Positions 46,935 to 62,972 of a stretch of 64,000 bases of DNA are shown piece after piece (the first letter of the stretch is position 1; each line of letters opens with the position of its first letter). Under the pieces are notes generated by a model, which was not told the DNA's origin, ran no database searches, and saw only the letters and a program-made list of their open reading frames with translations. The DNA lies in NCBI GenBank assembly GCA_936432065.2, contig OW386285.2, forward strand, positions 179,808,200 through 179,872,199, in the 5' to 3' direction. Position numbers and translations under genes: made by a program. The DNA comes from Rutpela maculata (taxonomy: Eukaryota; Arthropoda; Insecta; Coleoptera; Cerambycidae).

Positions 46935-49900
46935 AGCAGGAGGGGGGCTGACTTTCATCTATCAAGCCTTTGGTGAGTAGCGCCACCACTTACTCCAGCT
47001 GGGGGTGCAAAATCGAACCGGCAGCCCTAGTGCACCCGGGAGGGGAAAGCTCATTCCCCTCTGGTGTCGGTCGTGGGCTTGCTGGGCTAACCACCCACAA
47101 GCCCAAATCTCTGGTTCCAGTTGACCAAAGGCAGGGCCCCCACGATCGACCCCGAGCGGATAGGGGTCATGGGCAAGGTGGTGGGGCCCAACAGGACGGA
47201 ATGCCCGATGACGACAACCGCGACGCATATGGACGCTTTGAGTGGACGGACGAGCTGAGGGACGACCTTCTGCAGTGCTATGAAAGCAGTGGCGCGGATG
47301 CATGCTCTGTGGTGTGATATACACCCAGAGCATCGCGCTTTCACGAAACAAAATCTTCGTGACTATGTATCTCACCTCCGAAGCAGAGGCTACATCAGAA
47401 CCGCTCTGAGACCTGTTGAAGAGGTAGTTGACAGACCGCCCGATCAACCGGTCGAGGAGGTGGTTTTAGATGTTCCACCCATACCAGAGGGCATCAGAAC
47501 CAGAAGGGGGCTGCACCATCAAAAGCCCCCTCGGCCACAAGATCTGGTCAGAGTGGACGCAGAACTCAGTGAAGCTATTCCGGAAGAGGCTGATATCTGG
47601 CACATTAATTGTGCCGTCTACGACGCCGCGACGCGGCTCTCTCCGGTGGTGAGGCGGGATAATACTACTTCCCCTCAGGAGAGAGCTGACCGGCGTATAA
47701 GAAAGATGGAAGCCAAGATCCGGTCGGCGAGACAATATGCCTTCCGTATTCAGTGTGTGATGGATTACATGGCGGAGAACAGGCCTTTCACGTCAAAAGT
47801 GCGGCGAATCGCCGCCAACTTAAGGCGAGTCCATCACACGCTTAACGCGGCAGTGCTGCTTACCACCAAGCAACATTGTCTCGATAGAACACGGATGCTA
47901 GTGGCTTGCAAAAAGTCGCTAGCAAGGCGGGCGAGGGCAGTAGCGGAAAATAACCTTTTCCGCAAGAAGCCATCTCGCCTGTTCCAACCGCCTGAGCGTA
48001 TTGTTGAGAATCCGCCGACTGTAGATCAGGTGGAAGACTTCTGGAAGACGCTTTACGAACAAAAGCGTCCACTAAACCGAGATACTCCAGCCCTGGCACA
48101 CTTTGAAGCTTTTTGCCAAGGGCTCCAGCAGCCTCAAGCAGTGTGCCAACCGATAACGACGGAAGAGGTTCGAAGAGCCCTAGAAGGCTCCAAGAACTTT
48201 GCTGCTCCTGGACCCGATGGGATTAACACCTTTTGGTGGAAAAAACTTCCGAGCACCCACCGCCATTTAGCCAGAATCTTCACCTCGTGGCTAAATGGAG
48301 AGCAGCAAATCCCTTCCTGGATTATCGAGGGGCGAACCGTGCTACTCCCTAAGAACGGAGATCTGGCAGATCCAGCGAACTACAGACCGATAACCTGTTT
48401 AAACGCATGTTACAAGATATTCACACGTATCTTGTACATGCGGGTACTTCAAGCAAGCGGCCCGGTTTACGAACGGATATACGAGCAACGTGGGTCTAAG
48501 AAAGGTGTCGCTGGCTGCAAGGAGAACCTGCTTATTGACAGATGTGTCACGCAGGACTCCGTGCAGTATAAGCGGAACCTTTCTATGGCCTGGATCGATT
48601 ACCGCAAAGCATTTGATATGACATCTCATGAGCTAATTGTTCACTTGCTCCAATGTCTTGCGGTGCCCGGTCCCGTAGTGAGATGCATAGAACAACTCAT
48701 GCCGCTCTGGAGGACTCGCTTTACTATAACATCTGGTAATGTCAGAGTCCAAACAGAGCCGGTTATGTTTAAGAGAGGTGTGTTTCAGGGAGACTCTCTC
48801 AGCCCCCTTCTATTTTGCATCTCGCTACTGCCGTTATCCGTTGAACTTCGCAGAACCCGTGGTTACAATTGCGTTACCCCCGGAGATAGGAGGCATAAGG
48901 TCACCCATCTGTTTTACATGGATGACCTTAAACTTTATGCCTCCAGCGAGAGAGATTTACGCCAATCTCTCAGGGTGGTACATGAGTACACTCAGGCTGC
49001 CGGTATGGAGTTCGGCTTGGACAAATGTGCACTGGTTCACCTCAAGAGAGGACGATGCGGTGACTACGGAGAGGACGCGCAGCTTGTGGATGGAAGCATC
49101 TTGCACCACCTAGATGCCGGAGAGACGTATAAATACTTGGGTGTTGAGCAACGCTCCACTCAAGAAGTGTCAATAGTTAAAAACGCTCTCCGCGGCAAGT
49201 ACCAGCACCTCCTTCGGCAGATTTGGTCTTCTGAACTGTCGGGGAAGAATAAGGTGTCTGCAACTAACATGCTTGCCGTTCCGATCCTTCTACACTCCTT
49301 TGGGGTAGTGAAATGGACACAAGGCGAGTTGCGCCAACTCGATGTAGGAACCCGAAAGATGATGCATCTCAACAGAAGTTTGCATCCAAAATCGTCCGTC
49401 CCGCGGTTATATCTCTCACGACAGCAGGGAGGCCGTGGACTCTTGAGTTTGGAGTATCTACATAGCAGGTCGGCTCTGGATGGAGCTTGCAAGATCATCA
49501 AGAGTTCGGATCCCCTTCTCTGCATGGTTCGCGACCATGAAAACGCAGGGACGGGAGCGTTCTTATTCAAGGCAGCACAACGAGCAGCCGATGAACTTGG
49601 TCTCGACTTCGACACTGGGCGGGTAAACCCGAGTTCTGTCACCGAGCTGGAACCCGCTCAGCTAAAAGCCCATACAAAAGCAGCAGAGCAACGTAAATTT
49701 CTGCAGTTGCATAAAGATAAGCCCTTGCATGGAGTCTTCTACAAGAACATCGAAGACAGGGGCTTATCTGAGAAGCTGACATTTGCTTTCCTAAGGTCAG
49801 CTGGGCTGAAGTCTGAGACCGAAGGGTTCATTATGGCTTGCCAGGATGGTGTCTTTAACACACTCGTCTATCGAAGTCATGTCCTGGGTATAGAGGTCCT

Positions 49901-50597
49901 TGATGTAAACTGTAGGGCCTGCCGAAGGGCGCCGGAGACACTTATGCACCTGTTGTCGGCTTGTCCGACATACGCTGTCTCGGCCTATATCCACAGACAC
50001 GATGGAGCATTACGTGTGCTGTACTATCATCTGCGGCATACGTATGGGATAGACGAGACACCAGTGCTGCCTTACGCTCCGGGGGATATTGAGTCCGTAG
50101 TGGGGAATGAGCGGTGCCTAATTTATTGGAACTACTCGTTTCCCACCCTCAGGCAAATACAGGCCAATAAACCTGATTTAGTCCTCCTCGACCACCAACT
50201 TAGGACAATGTTTGTCATTGAATTCTCCGCCCCAGGGGAAACAAACATTGTTCTGAAAGAGGAGGAAAAACGGACTAAATATCGAGATCTTCTCTTCGAA
50301 CTCCGTAGACTCTATCCGGACCACACTGTTAAACTAGTGGTTCTTATCATAGGATGCCTAGGTGGGGTGAGGCGCACACTGCTTTCGGAATTGAAGACGA
50401 TACCGGCATGCCGAAACTCGGCAGAAATCTTAGCCGGAAGAATGCAGAAGGCCGTTATCCTTGGCTCGTTACGCCTGCTCAGAGCACACGATTCGCGGAC
50501 CCAGTGACCACTGACCCTACGGCGTAGGGAGTGGTCTCTGGTAGTACCAGCGTACCCTCTCTGGCATCGGAGACAGAGAGAAGAGCGACTGGCTTCA

Positions 50598-50640
<43 letters not shown>
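46935..50640 (+). mobile_element. R4/Dong-type retrotransposon, copy A2
   Basis: Near-identical to A1 at an offset of about 9846 bp, with the same 23-nt deletion. The N-terminal frame is 46970-47317. Ends in ~42 A, then (TAA)n. Confidence 0.88.
47280..50507 (+). CDS. A2 main ORF: RT with CCHC motif and RLE
   Basis: 1075 codons, same layout and residue numbering as A1. It differs at a handful of codons: S155 to F, Q272 to L, and motif A is the standard AWIDYRKAFD. RT (FYMDD 545-549), CCHC (878-895) and PD-(D/E)XK residues are all present, so of the three deletion-bearing copies A2 and A3 look catalytically more complete than A1. Part of the Myb-like DNA-binding domain is missing because of the deletion. 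Confidence 0.85.
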   Translation: MKAVARMHALWCDIHPEHRAFTKQNLRDYVSHLRSRGYIRTALRPVEEVVDRPPDQPVEEVVLDVPPIPEGIRTRRGLHHQKPPRPQDLVRVDAELSEAIPEEADIWHINCAVYDAATRLSPVVRRDNTTSPQERADRRIRKMEAKIRSARQYAFRIQCVMDYMAENRPFTSKVRRIAANLRRVHHTLNAAVLLTTKQHCLDRTRMLVACKKSLARRARAVAENNLFRKKPSRLFQPPERIVENPPTVDQVEDFWKTLYEQKRPLNRDTPALAHFEAFCQGLQQPQAVCQPITTEEVRRALEGSKNFAAPGPDGINTFWWKKLPSTHRHLARIFTSWLNGEQQIPSWIIEGRTVLLPKNGDLADPANYRPITCLNACYKIFTRILYMRVLQASGPVYERIYEQRGSKKGVAGCKENLLIDRCVTQDSVQYKRNLSMAWIDYRKAFDMTSHELIVHLLQCLAVPGPVVRCIEQLMPLWRTRFTITSGNVRVQTEPVMFKRGVFQGDSLSPLLFCISLLPLSVELRRTRGYNCVTPGDRRHKVTHLFYMDDLKLYASSERDLRQSLRVVHEYTQAAGMEFGLDKCALVHLKRGRCGDYGEDAQLVDGSILHHLDAGETYKYLGVEQRSTQEVSIVKNALRGKYQHLLRQIWSSELSGKNKVSATNMLAVPILLHSFGVVKWTQGELRQLDVGTRKMMHLNRSLHPKSSVPRLYLSRQQGGRGLLSLEYLHSRSALDGACKIIKSSDPLLCMVRDHENAGTGAFLFKAAQRAADELGLDFDTGRVNPSSVTELEPAQLKAHTKAAEQRKFLQLHKDKPLHGVFYKNIEDRGLSEKLTFAFLRSAGLKSETEGFIMACQDGVFNTLVYRSHVLGIEVLDVNCRACRRAPETLMHLLSACPTYAVSAYIHRHDGALRVLYYHLRHTYGIDETPVLPYAPGDIESVVGNERCLIYWNYSFPTLRQIQANKPDLVLLDHQLRTMFVIEFSAPGETNIVLKEEEKRTKYRDLLFELRRLYPDHTVKLVVLIIGCLGGVRRTLLSELKTIPACRNSAEILAGRMQKAVILGSLRLLRAHDSRTQ

Positions 50641-50643
<3 letters not shown>

Positions 50644-50662
50644 ATAATAATAATAATAATAA

Positions 50663-55431
<4,769 letters not shown>

Positions 55432-55435
<4 letters not shown>

Positions 55436-55697
55436 GGTGGAATGAGGCCTACGCTGCTCTCGGAATTAAAGGCCATACCAGCCTGCCAAAAGTCAGCCGA
55501 GTGGTTGGCAGGCCAAATGCAGAAGGCAGTTATCCTGGGGTCCCTCCGTCTTCTTAGGGCACACGAATCTGGAATCTACAGTCACTAACCCTGCGGGATG
55601 CGGGGAGTGGCTGTGGATAGTTCGCTGGCGCTTCTCCCGTGAGAATGTCGGAGACACGGGAGAACTGTCCAGCATCGCGCACGCGAAAAAAAAAAAA

Positions 55698-55699
<2 letters not shown>
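55432..55699 (+). mobile_element. 3' fragment C2' (duplicate of C2)
   Basis: Same truncation point, coding tail (55433-55588) and 3' UTR as C2, offset 8791 bp. Confidence 0.82.
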
Positions 55700-55728
<29 letters not shown>

Positions 55729-55729
<1 letters not shown>

Positions 55730-58700
55730 GCAGGAGGGGGGCTGACTTTCATCTATCAAGCCTTTGGTGAGTAGCGCCACCACTTACTCCAGCTGGGGGT
55801 GCAAAATCGAACCGGCAGCCCTAGTGCACCCGGGAGGGGAAAGCTCATTCCCCTCTGGTGTCGGTCGTGGGCTTGCTGGGCTAACCACCCACAAGCCCAA
55901 ATCTCTGGTTCCAGTTGACCAAAGGCAGGGCCCCCACGATCGACCCCGAGCGGATAGGGGTCATGGGCAAGGTGGTGGGGCCCAACAGGACGGAATGCCC
56001 GATGACGACAACCGCGACGCATATGGACGCTTTGAGTGGACGGACGAGCTGAGGGACGACCTTCTGCAGTGCTATGAAAGCAGTGGCGCGGATGCATGCT
56101 CTGTGGTGTGATATACACCCAGAGCATCGCGCTTTCACGAAACAAAATCTTCGTGACTATGTATCTCACCTCCGAAGCAGAGGCTACATCAGAACCGCTC
56201 TGAGACCTGTTGAAGAGGTAGTTGACAGACCGCCCGATCAACCGGTCGAGGAGGTGGTTTTAGATGTTCCACCCATACCAGAGGGCATCAGAACCAGAAG
56301 GGGGCTGCACCATCAAAAGCTCCCTCGGCCACAAGATCTGGTCAGAGTGGACGCAGAACTCAGTGAAGCTATTCCGGAAGAGGCTGATATCTGGCACATT
56401 AATTGTGCCGTCTACGACGCCGCGACGCGGCTCTCTCCGGTGGTGAGGCGGGATAATACTACTTCCCCTCAGGAGAGAGCTGACCGGCGTATAAGAAAGA
56501 TGGAAGCCAAGATCCGGTCGGCGAGACAATATGCCTCCCGTATTCAGTGTGTGATGGATTACATGGCGGAGAACAGGCCTTTCACGTCAAAAGTGCGGCG
56601 AATCGCCGCCAACTTAAGGCGAGTCCATCACACGCTTAACGCGGCAGTGCTGCTTACCACCAAGCAACATTGTCTCGATAGAACACGGATGCTAGTGGCT
56701 TGCAAAAAGTCGCTAGCAAGGCGGGCGAGGGCAGTAGCGGAAAATAACCTTTTCCGCAAGAAGCCATCTCGCCTGTTCCAACCGCCTGAGCGTATTGTTG
56801 AGAATCCGCCGACTGTAGATCAGGTGGAAGACTTCTGGAAGACGCTTTACGAACAAAAGCGTCCACTAAACCGAGATACTCCAGCCCTGGCACACTTTGA
56901 AGCTTTTTGCCAAGGGCTCCAGCAGCCTCAAGCAGCGTGCCAACCGATAACGACGGAAGAGGTTCGAAGAGCCCTAGAAGGCTCCAAGAACTTTGCTGCT
57001 CCTGGACCCGATGGGATTAACACCTTTTGGTGGAAAAAACTTCCGAGCACCCACCGCCATTTAGCCAGAATCTTCACCTCGTGGCTAAATGGAGAGCAGC
57101 AAATCCCTTCCTGGATTATCGAGGGGCGAACCGTGCTACTCCCTAAGAACGGAGATCTGGCAGATCCAGCGAACTACAGACCGATAACCTGTTTAAACGC
57201 ATGTTACAAGATATTCACACGTATCTTGTACATGCGGGTACTTCAAGCAAGCGGCCCGGTTTACGAACGGATATACGAGCAACGTGGGTCTAAGAAAGGT
57301 GTCGCTGGCTGCAAGGAGAACCTGCTTATTGACAGATGTGTCACGCAGGACTCCGTGCAGTATAAGCGGAACCTTTCTATGGCCTGGATCGATTACCGCA
57401 AAGCATTTGATATGACATCTCATGAGCTAATTGTTCACTTGCTCCAATGTCTTGCGGTGCCCGGTCCCGTAGTGAGATGCATAGAACAACTCATACCGCT
57501 CTGGAGGACTCGCTTTACTATAACATCTGGTAATGTCAGAGTCCAAACAGAGCCGGTTATGTTTAAGAGAGGTGTGTTTCAGGGAGACTCTCTCAGCCCC
57601 CTTCTATTTTGCATCTCGCTACTGCCGTTATCCGTTGAACTTCGCAGAACCCGTGGTTACAATTGCGTTACCCCCGGAGATAGGAGGCATAAGGTCACCC
57701 ATCTGTTTTACATGGATGACCTTAAACTTTATGCCTCCAGCGAGAGAGATTTACGCCAATCTCTCAGGGTGGTACATGAGTACACTCAGGCTGCCGGTAT
57801 GGAGTTCGGCTTGGACAAATGTGCACTGGTTCACCTCAAGAGAGGACGATGCGGTGACTACGGAGAGGACGCGCAGCTTGTGGATGGAAGCATCTTGCAC
57901 CACCTAGATGCCGGAGAGACGTATAAATACTTGGGTGTTGAGCAACGCTCCACTCAAGAAGTGTCAATAGTTAAAAACGCTCTCCGCGGCAAGTACCAGC
58001 ACCTCCTTCGGCAGATTTGGTCTTCTGAACTGTCGGGGAAGAATAAGGTGTCTGCAACTAACATGCTTGCCGTTCCGATCCTTCTACACTCCTTTGGGGT
58101 AGTGAAATGGACACAAGGCGAGTTGCGCCAACTCGATGTAGGAACCCGAAAGATGATGCATCTCAACAGAAGTTTGCATCCAAAATCGTCCGTCCCGCGG
58201 TTATATCTCTCACGACAGCAGGGAGGCCGTGGACTCTTGAGTTTGGAGTATCTACATAGCAGGTCGGCTCTGGATGGAGCTTGCAAGATCATCAAGAGTT
58301 CGGATCCCCTTCTCTGCATGGTTCGCGACCATGAAAACGCAGGGACGGGAGCGTTCTTATTCAAGGCAGCACAACGAGCAGCCGATGAACTTGGTCTCGA
58401 CTTCGACACTGGGCGGGTAAACCCGAGTTCTGTCACCGAGCTGGAACCCGCTCAGCTAAAAGCCCATACAAAAGCAGCAGAGCAACGTAAATTTCTGCAG
58501 TTGCATAAAGATAAGCCCTTGCATGGAGTCTTCTACAAGAACATCGAAGACAGGGGCTTATCTGAGAAGCTGACATTTGCTTTCCTAAGGTCAGCTGGGC
58601 TGAAGTCTGAGACCGAAGGGTTCATTATGGCTTGCCAGGATGGTGTCTTTAACAAACTCGTCTATCGAAGTCATGTCCTGGGTATAGAGGTCCTTGATGT

Positions 58701-59391
58701 AAACTGTAGGGCCTGCCGAAGGGCGCCGGAGACACTTATGCACCTGTTGTCGGCTTGTCCGACATACGCTGTCTCGGCCTATATCCACAGACATGATGGA
58801 GCATTACGTGTGCTGTACTATCATCTGCGGCATACGTATGGGATAGACGAGACACCAGTGCTGCCTTACGCTCCGGGGGATATTGAGTCCGTAGTGGGGA
58901 ATGAGCGGTGCCTAATTTATTGGAACTACTCGTTTCCCACAGTCAGGCAAATACAGGCCAATAAACCTGATTTAGTCCTCCTCGACCACCAACTTAGGAC
59001 AATGTTTGTCATTGAATTCTCCGCCCCAGGGGAAACAAACATTGTTCTGAAAGAGGAGGAAAAACGGACTAAATATCGAGATCTTCTCTTCGAACTCCGT
59101 AGACTCTATCCGGACCACACTGTTCAACTAGTGGTTCTTATCATAAGATGCCTAGGTGGGGTGAGGCGCACACTGCTTTCGGAATTGAAGACGATACCGG
59201 CATGCCGAAACTCGGCAGAAATCTTAGCCGGAAGAATGCAGAAGGCCGTTATCCTTGGCTCGTTACGCCTGCTCAGAGCACACGATTCGCGGACCCAGTG
59301 ACCACTGACCCTACGGTGTAAGGAGTGGTCTCTGGTATTACCAGCGTATCCTCTTTGGCATCGGAGACAGAGATAAGGGCGACTGGCTTCA

Positions 59392-59441
<50 letters not shown>
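55729..59441 (+). mobile_element. R4/Dong-type retrotransposon, copy A3
   Basis: Third copy with the 23-nt deletion (N-terminal frame 55764-56111). It ends in ~48 A followed by only two TAA triplets before B3. The 3' UTR has several private changes (59315-59375). Confidence 0.88.
56074..59301 (+). CDS. A3 main ORF: RT with CCHC motif and RLE
   Basis: 1075 codons, layout as A1. Private differences from A2 include P83 to L, V288 to A, M474 to I, T861 to K, K1018 to Q and G1023 to R. RT catalytic FYMDD, the CCHC residues and the endonuclease KPD...E...K are kept. Lacks the start of the Myb-like domain. Confidence 0.84.
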   Translation: MKAVARMHALWCDIHPEHRAFTKQNLRDYVSHLRSRGYIRTALRPVEEVVDRPPDQPVEEVVLDVPPIPEGIRTRRGLHHQKLPRPQDLVRVDAELSEAIPEEADIWHINCAVYDAATRLSPVVRRDNTTSPQERADRRIRKMEAKIRSARQYASRIQCVMDYMAENRPFTSKVRRIAANLRRVHHTLNAAVLLTTKQHCLDRTRMLVACKKSLARRARAVAENNLFRKKPSRLFQPPERIVENPPTVDQVEDFWKTLYEQKRPLNRDTPALAHFEAFCQGLQQPQAACQPITTEEVRRALEGSKNFAAPGPDGINTFWWKKLPSTHRHLARIFTSWLNGEQQIPSWIIEGRTVLLPKNGDLADPANYRPITCLNACYKIFTRILYMRVLQASGPVYERIYEQRGSKKGVAGCKENLLIDRCVTQDSVQYKRNLSMAWIDYRKAFDMTSHELIVHLLQCLAVPGPVVRCIEQLIPLWRTRFTITSGNVRVQTEPVMFKRGVFQGDSLSPLLFCISLLPLSVELRRTRGYNCVTPGDRRHKVTHLFYMDDLKLYASSERDLRQSLRVVHEYTQAAGMEFGLDKCALVHLKRGRCGDYGEDAQLVDGSILHHLDAGETYKYLGVEQRSTQEVSIVKNALRGKYQHLLRQIWSSELSGKNKVSATNMLAVPILLHSFGVVKWTQGELRQLDVGTRKMMHLNRSLHPKSSVPRLYLSRQQGGRGLLSLEYLHSRSALDGACKIIKSSDPLLCMVRDHENAGTGAFLFKAAQRAADELGLDFDTGRVNPSSVTELEPAQLKAHTKAAEQRKFLQLHKDKPLHGVFYKNIEDRGLSEKLTFAFLRSAGLKSETEGFIMACQDGVFNKLVYRSHVLGIEVLDVNCRACRRAPETLMHLLSACPTYAVSAYIHRHDGALRVLYYHLRHTYGIDETPVLPYAPGDIESVVGNERCLIYWNYSFPTVRQIQANKPDLVLLDHQLRTMFVIEFSAPGETNIVLKEEEKRTKYRDLLFELRRLYPDHTVQLVVLIIRCLGGVRRTLLSELKTIPACRNSAEILAGRMQKAVILGSLRLLRAHDSRTQ

Positions 59442-59443
<2 letters not shown>

Positions 59444-59456
59444 ATAACCGGACGGA

Positions 59457-62400
59457 TTGCCTGGCAATGACGACCGCGAGCTACATGGACGCTTCGAGTG
59501 GACCGATGAGCTGAGGAATAATCTTCTGCTATGCTACGAAAGCAGTGAGCCCGCGCGAAGGGGATACGTGGCGCGAATGCACGCTCTGTGGTGTGCAAGA
59601 CACCCAGAGCACAGCGCCTTCACGCCACAAAATCTGCGTGACTATGTATCCCACCTTCGCAGCAGGGGCTACGTGAGAGCTGTTCCTCAGCCGGTAAATG
59701 AGGCGGTCGAAGAGCCGCTGAATGAACCGATTGTGGAGGCAGTTCTAGACGTTCCACCAAGACCAGAGGGCCTCAACACCAGAAGGGGGTTGCACTACAT
59801 CGAACCCCCCAGATCAGAAGACCTAACCAGAGTGGATGCTGAACTTCGTGAAGCGATACCAGAAGGGGCTGACATCTGGCACATAAATTGTGCCGTATAC
59901 GCTGCTGCCCAGCGCTTAACTCCGAGTGAGAGGCGGAATACTGCCTCCCCACAGGAGAGAGCGGAGTGGCGTATACAAAAGATGGAAGCCAAGATCCGGT
60001 CGGCGAGGCAACACGCATCCCGTATCCAATGTGTGATGGACTATATGGCGACCAATAGGACATTCACGCCTAAAGTTAGGCGCATAGCCGCCAATTTAAG
60101 ACGCGTCCATCACACACTGAATGGGGCAGTGCTGCGAACCACCAAACAGCACTGCCTTGATCGGATACGGATGCTAGTGACTTGTAAAATGTCACTAGTG
60201 AGGCGGGCGAGGGGGCTGGCGGAAAACAATCTATTCCGCAAAAAGCCCTCGCGCCTTTCCGAACCACCTCAGCGTGTTGTAGAGAATCCGCCGACTGTAG
60301 ATCAGGTGGAAAACTTCTGGAAAACGCTCTACGGACAGAAGCTCCCACTCAACAGAGACACTCCAGCCCTGGCACACTTTGAAGCCTTTTGCCAAAGGTT
60401 TCAACAACCAAACGAGGTGTGCCAACCGATAACCCCAGAAGAGGTTCGAAGAGCTCTTGAGGGCTCTAAGAACTTTGCTGCCCCAGGTCCCGATGGGATA
60501 AATAACTTTTGGTGGAAAAAGTTTTCCAGTACCCACCACCATTTGGCCAGAATTTTTAATTCATGGCTAAATGGGGAGCAGCAAATTCCTTCTTGGGTTG
60601 TCGAGGGGCGGACAGTGCTGATCCCGAAGAACGGAGATTTGTCTAACCCAAAAAATTACCGGCCGATAACTTGCTTAAACGCATGCTACAAGTTGTTTAC
60701 ACGCATCTTGCACATGCGGGTGCTCCAAGCAGTTGAACGGGTTCACGAACGGGTATATGAGCAACGAGGGTCAAAGAGAGGTGTCGCTGGCTGCAAGGAG
60801 AACCTGCTGATCGACAGATGTATCACGCAGGACTCCGTGCAGTATAAGCGTAACCTCTCTATGGCCTGGATCGACTACCGCAAGGCATTTGATATGACAT
60901 CCCACGAGCTCATTGTCCACTTGCTCAGATGTCTTGCGGTGCCCGGTCCCGTAATGAGATGTATCGAAGAACTCATGCCGCTCTGGAGGACTCGCTTTAC
61001 CATAACATCGGGTAATAGCAGAGTCCAGACAGAGCCGGTATTGTTCAGAAGGGGAGTATTTCAGGGAGATTCCCTAAGCCCCCTTCTGTTTTGCATCTCG
61101 CTACTACCATTATCCGTTTCGCTTCGAAATACCCGTGGATACAACTGCGGTACCCCCGGCGACAGGAGGCATAAGGTCACCCATCTGTTTTACATGGATG
61201 ACCTTAAACTTTATGCCTCCGGAGAGAGGGATTTACGCCAGTCCCTCAGGGTGGTACAGGAGTACACGCAGGCTGTCGGCATGGAATTTGGGTTGGACAA
61301 GTGTGCACTAGTCCACCTCAAGAGAGGACGATGCGGTGACTACGGAGAGGATGCGCAGCTTGTGGACGGAAGCATCTTACATCACCTAGATGCCGGAGAG
61401 TCGTACACTTACTTGGGTGTCGAGCAACGCTCCACCCAAGAAGTGAGTGTAGTAAAAAACACTCTCCGCGGCAAGTATCAGCACCGACTCTGACAGATCT
61501 GGTCTTCAGAACTGTCGGGGAAGAACAAGGTGTCTGCTACCAATATGCTTGCCGTTCCGATCCTCCTCTACTCCTTTGGAGTAATTAAATGGAATCAAGA
61601 GGAGCTACGACAACTCGATGTAGGAACCCGAAAAAAGATGCATCTCTATAGGAGTTTGCACCCTAAATCGTCCGTTCCACGGTTATATCTCCCACGACAT
61701 CGGGGAGGCCGTGGACTCTTGAGTTTGGAGAGTCTCCATAAGAGGATGGTTCTGGATGGAGCCTGTAAGGTCATAAGGAGTTCGGATCCCCTCCTCTGCA
61801 TGGTCCGAGACCATGAAAGTGCAGGAATAGGAGCCTTTTTGTTTAAGGCAGCGCGCAGAGCCGCCGATGAACTCGGTTTGGTCTTCGACGCTGAGCGGGT
61901 TAATCACGACTCTGTCACCGAGTTGGAACCTGCTCGGCAAAAAGCCAAAGTCAAAGCTGCTGAAATTGATTTATTTCTGCAGCTACACTCGGATAAGCCA
62001 TTGCACGGAGTCTTCTATAAAAATATAGAAGACCGCGGCTTATCCGAAAGGCTGACCTTTGCTTTCTTAAGGTCAGCCGGTCTAAAGTCTGAGACCGAGG
62101 GATTCATAATGGCGTGCCAGGATGGTGTATTCAACACACTCGTCTATCGAAGTCGTGTCATGGGTATAGAGGTCCCTGATGTCAGCTGCAGGACCTGCCA
62201 CAGGGCACCGGAGACATTAATGCATTTGCTGTCGGCTTGTCCAGTATATGCAGTCTCGGCCTATATCCAGAGGCACGATGCAGCATTACGAGTGCTTTAT
62301 TATCACTTAAGGCACTCGTATGGGATAGACGAGACACCAGTGCTGCCTTACGCTCCGGGGGATATTGCGTCCGTTGTGGGGAATGAGAAGTGTCTAATTT

Positions 62401-62795
62401 ATTGGAACTACTCGTTTCCCACCGTCAGGCAAATACAAGCTAATAAGCCTGACATGGTCCTCCTCGACCACCAACTCAAGACAATGTTTGTCGTGGAGTT
62501 CTCGGCTCCCGCGGAGAATAACAATGTCTTGAAGGAGGAGGAAAAACGGACGAATTATCGAGATTTGCTCTTCGAGCTCCGCAGGCTTTACCCTGGCCAT
62601 ACTGTTAAGCTAGTGGTCCTGATCATAGGAGCCCTCGGTGGAACGAGACACACGCTGCTTTCAGAACTAAAGATCATACCGGCATGCCGAAATTCGGCAG
62701 AGATCTTAGCCGGCAGGATGCAGAAGGCCATGCAGAAGGCCATTATCCTCGGCTCATTACGTCTACTCAGGGCACACGATTCTCGGACCCAGTAG
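59457..62795 (+). pseudogene. B3 polyprotein gene with one nonsense codon
   Basis: One continuous frame interrupted only by TGA at 61491-61493, where B1 and B2 have CGA (Arg). Codon 1 is TTG where B1 has ATG. Complete Myb-like domain (FEWTDELRNNLLLCYESS), RT with AWIDYRKAFD, FQGDSLSPLLF and FYMDD, CCHC motif CRTCHRAPETLMHLLSAC, and endonuclease KPDMVLLDH...VVEFSAP. It has no 8-base RT lesion. A 12-bp tandem duplication (MQKAMQKA, about 62718-62741) lies near the C-terminus. Confidence 0.83.
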
Positions 62796-62796
62796 T

Positions 62797-62869
62797 CACT
62801 CACCCCACGGACGTGGGGAGTGGCTGCCGGTACTACCAGCTCCCCTCTGTGAGTGTCGGAGCCACAGAG
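62797..62869 (+). promoter_or_regulatory. B3 3'-UTR double hairpin
   Basis: CACT/AGTG (62797-62800/62819-62822) and CCCCAC/GTGGGG (62803-62808/62813-62818), fully paired here. Second stem CTCTGTG/CACAGAG (62845-62851/62863-62869). Confidence 0.65.
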
Positions 62870-62908
62870 TATAAAGGGTGACTGGCTTTTACGGAAAAAA
62901 AAAAAAAA

Positions 62909-62910
<2 letters not shown>

Positions 62911-62967
<57 letters not shown>

Positions 62968-62972
62968 TAATA
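62911..62972. repeat. (TAA)n microsatellite between B3 and A4
   Basis: TAA run with one AAC triplet. Confidence 0.96.

Larger units (their letters stand above)
59448..62910 (+). mobile_element. R4/Dong-type retrotransposon, copy B3 (5'-truncated)
   Basis: Starts at CCGGACGGATTGCC, lacking about the first 255 bp seen in B1. Ends in 16 A and (TAA)n. Divergent enough from B1 and B2 to be an independent copy. Confidence 0.87.
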
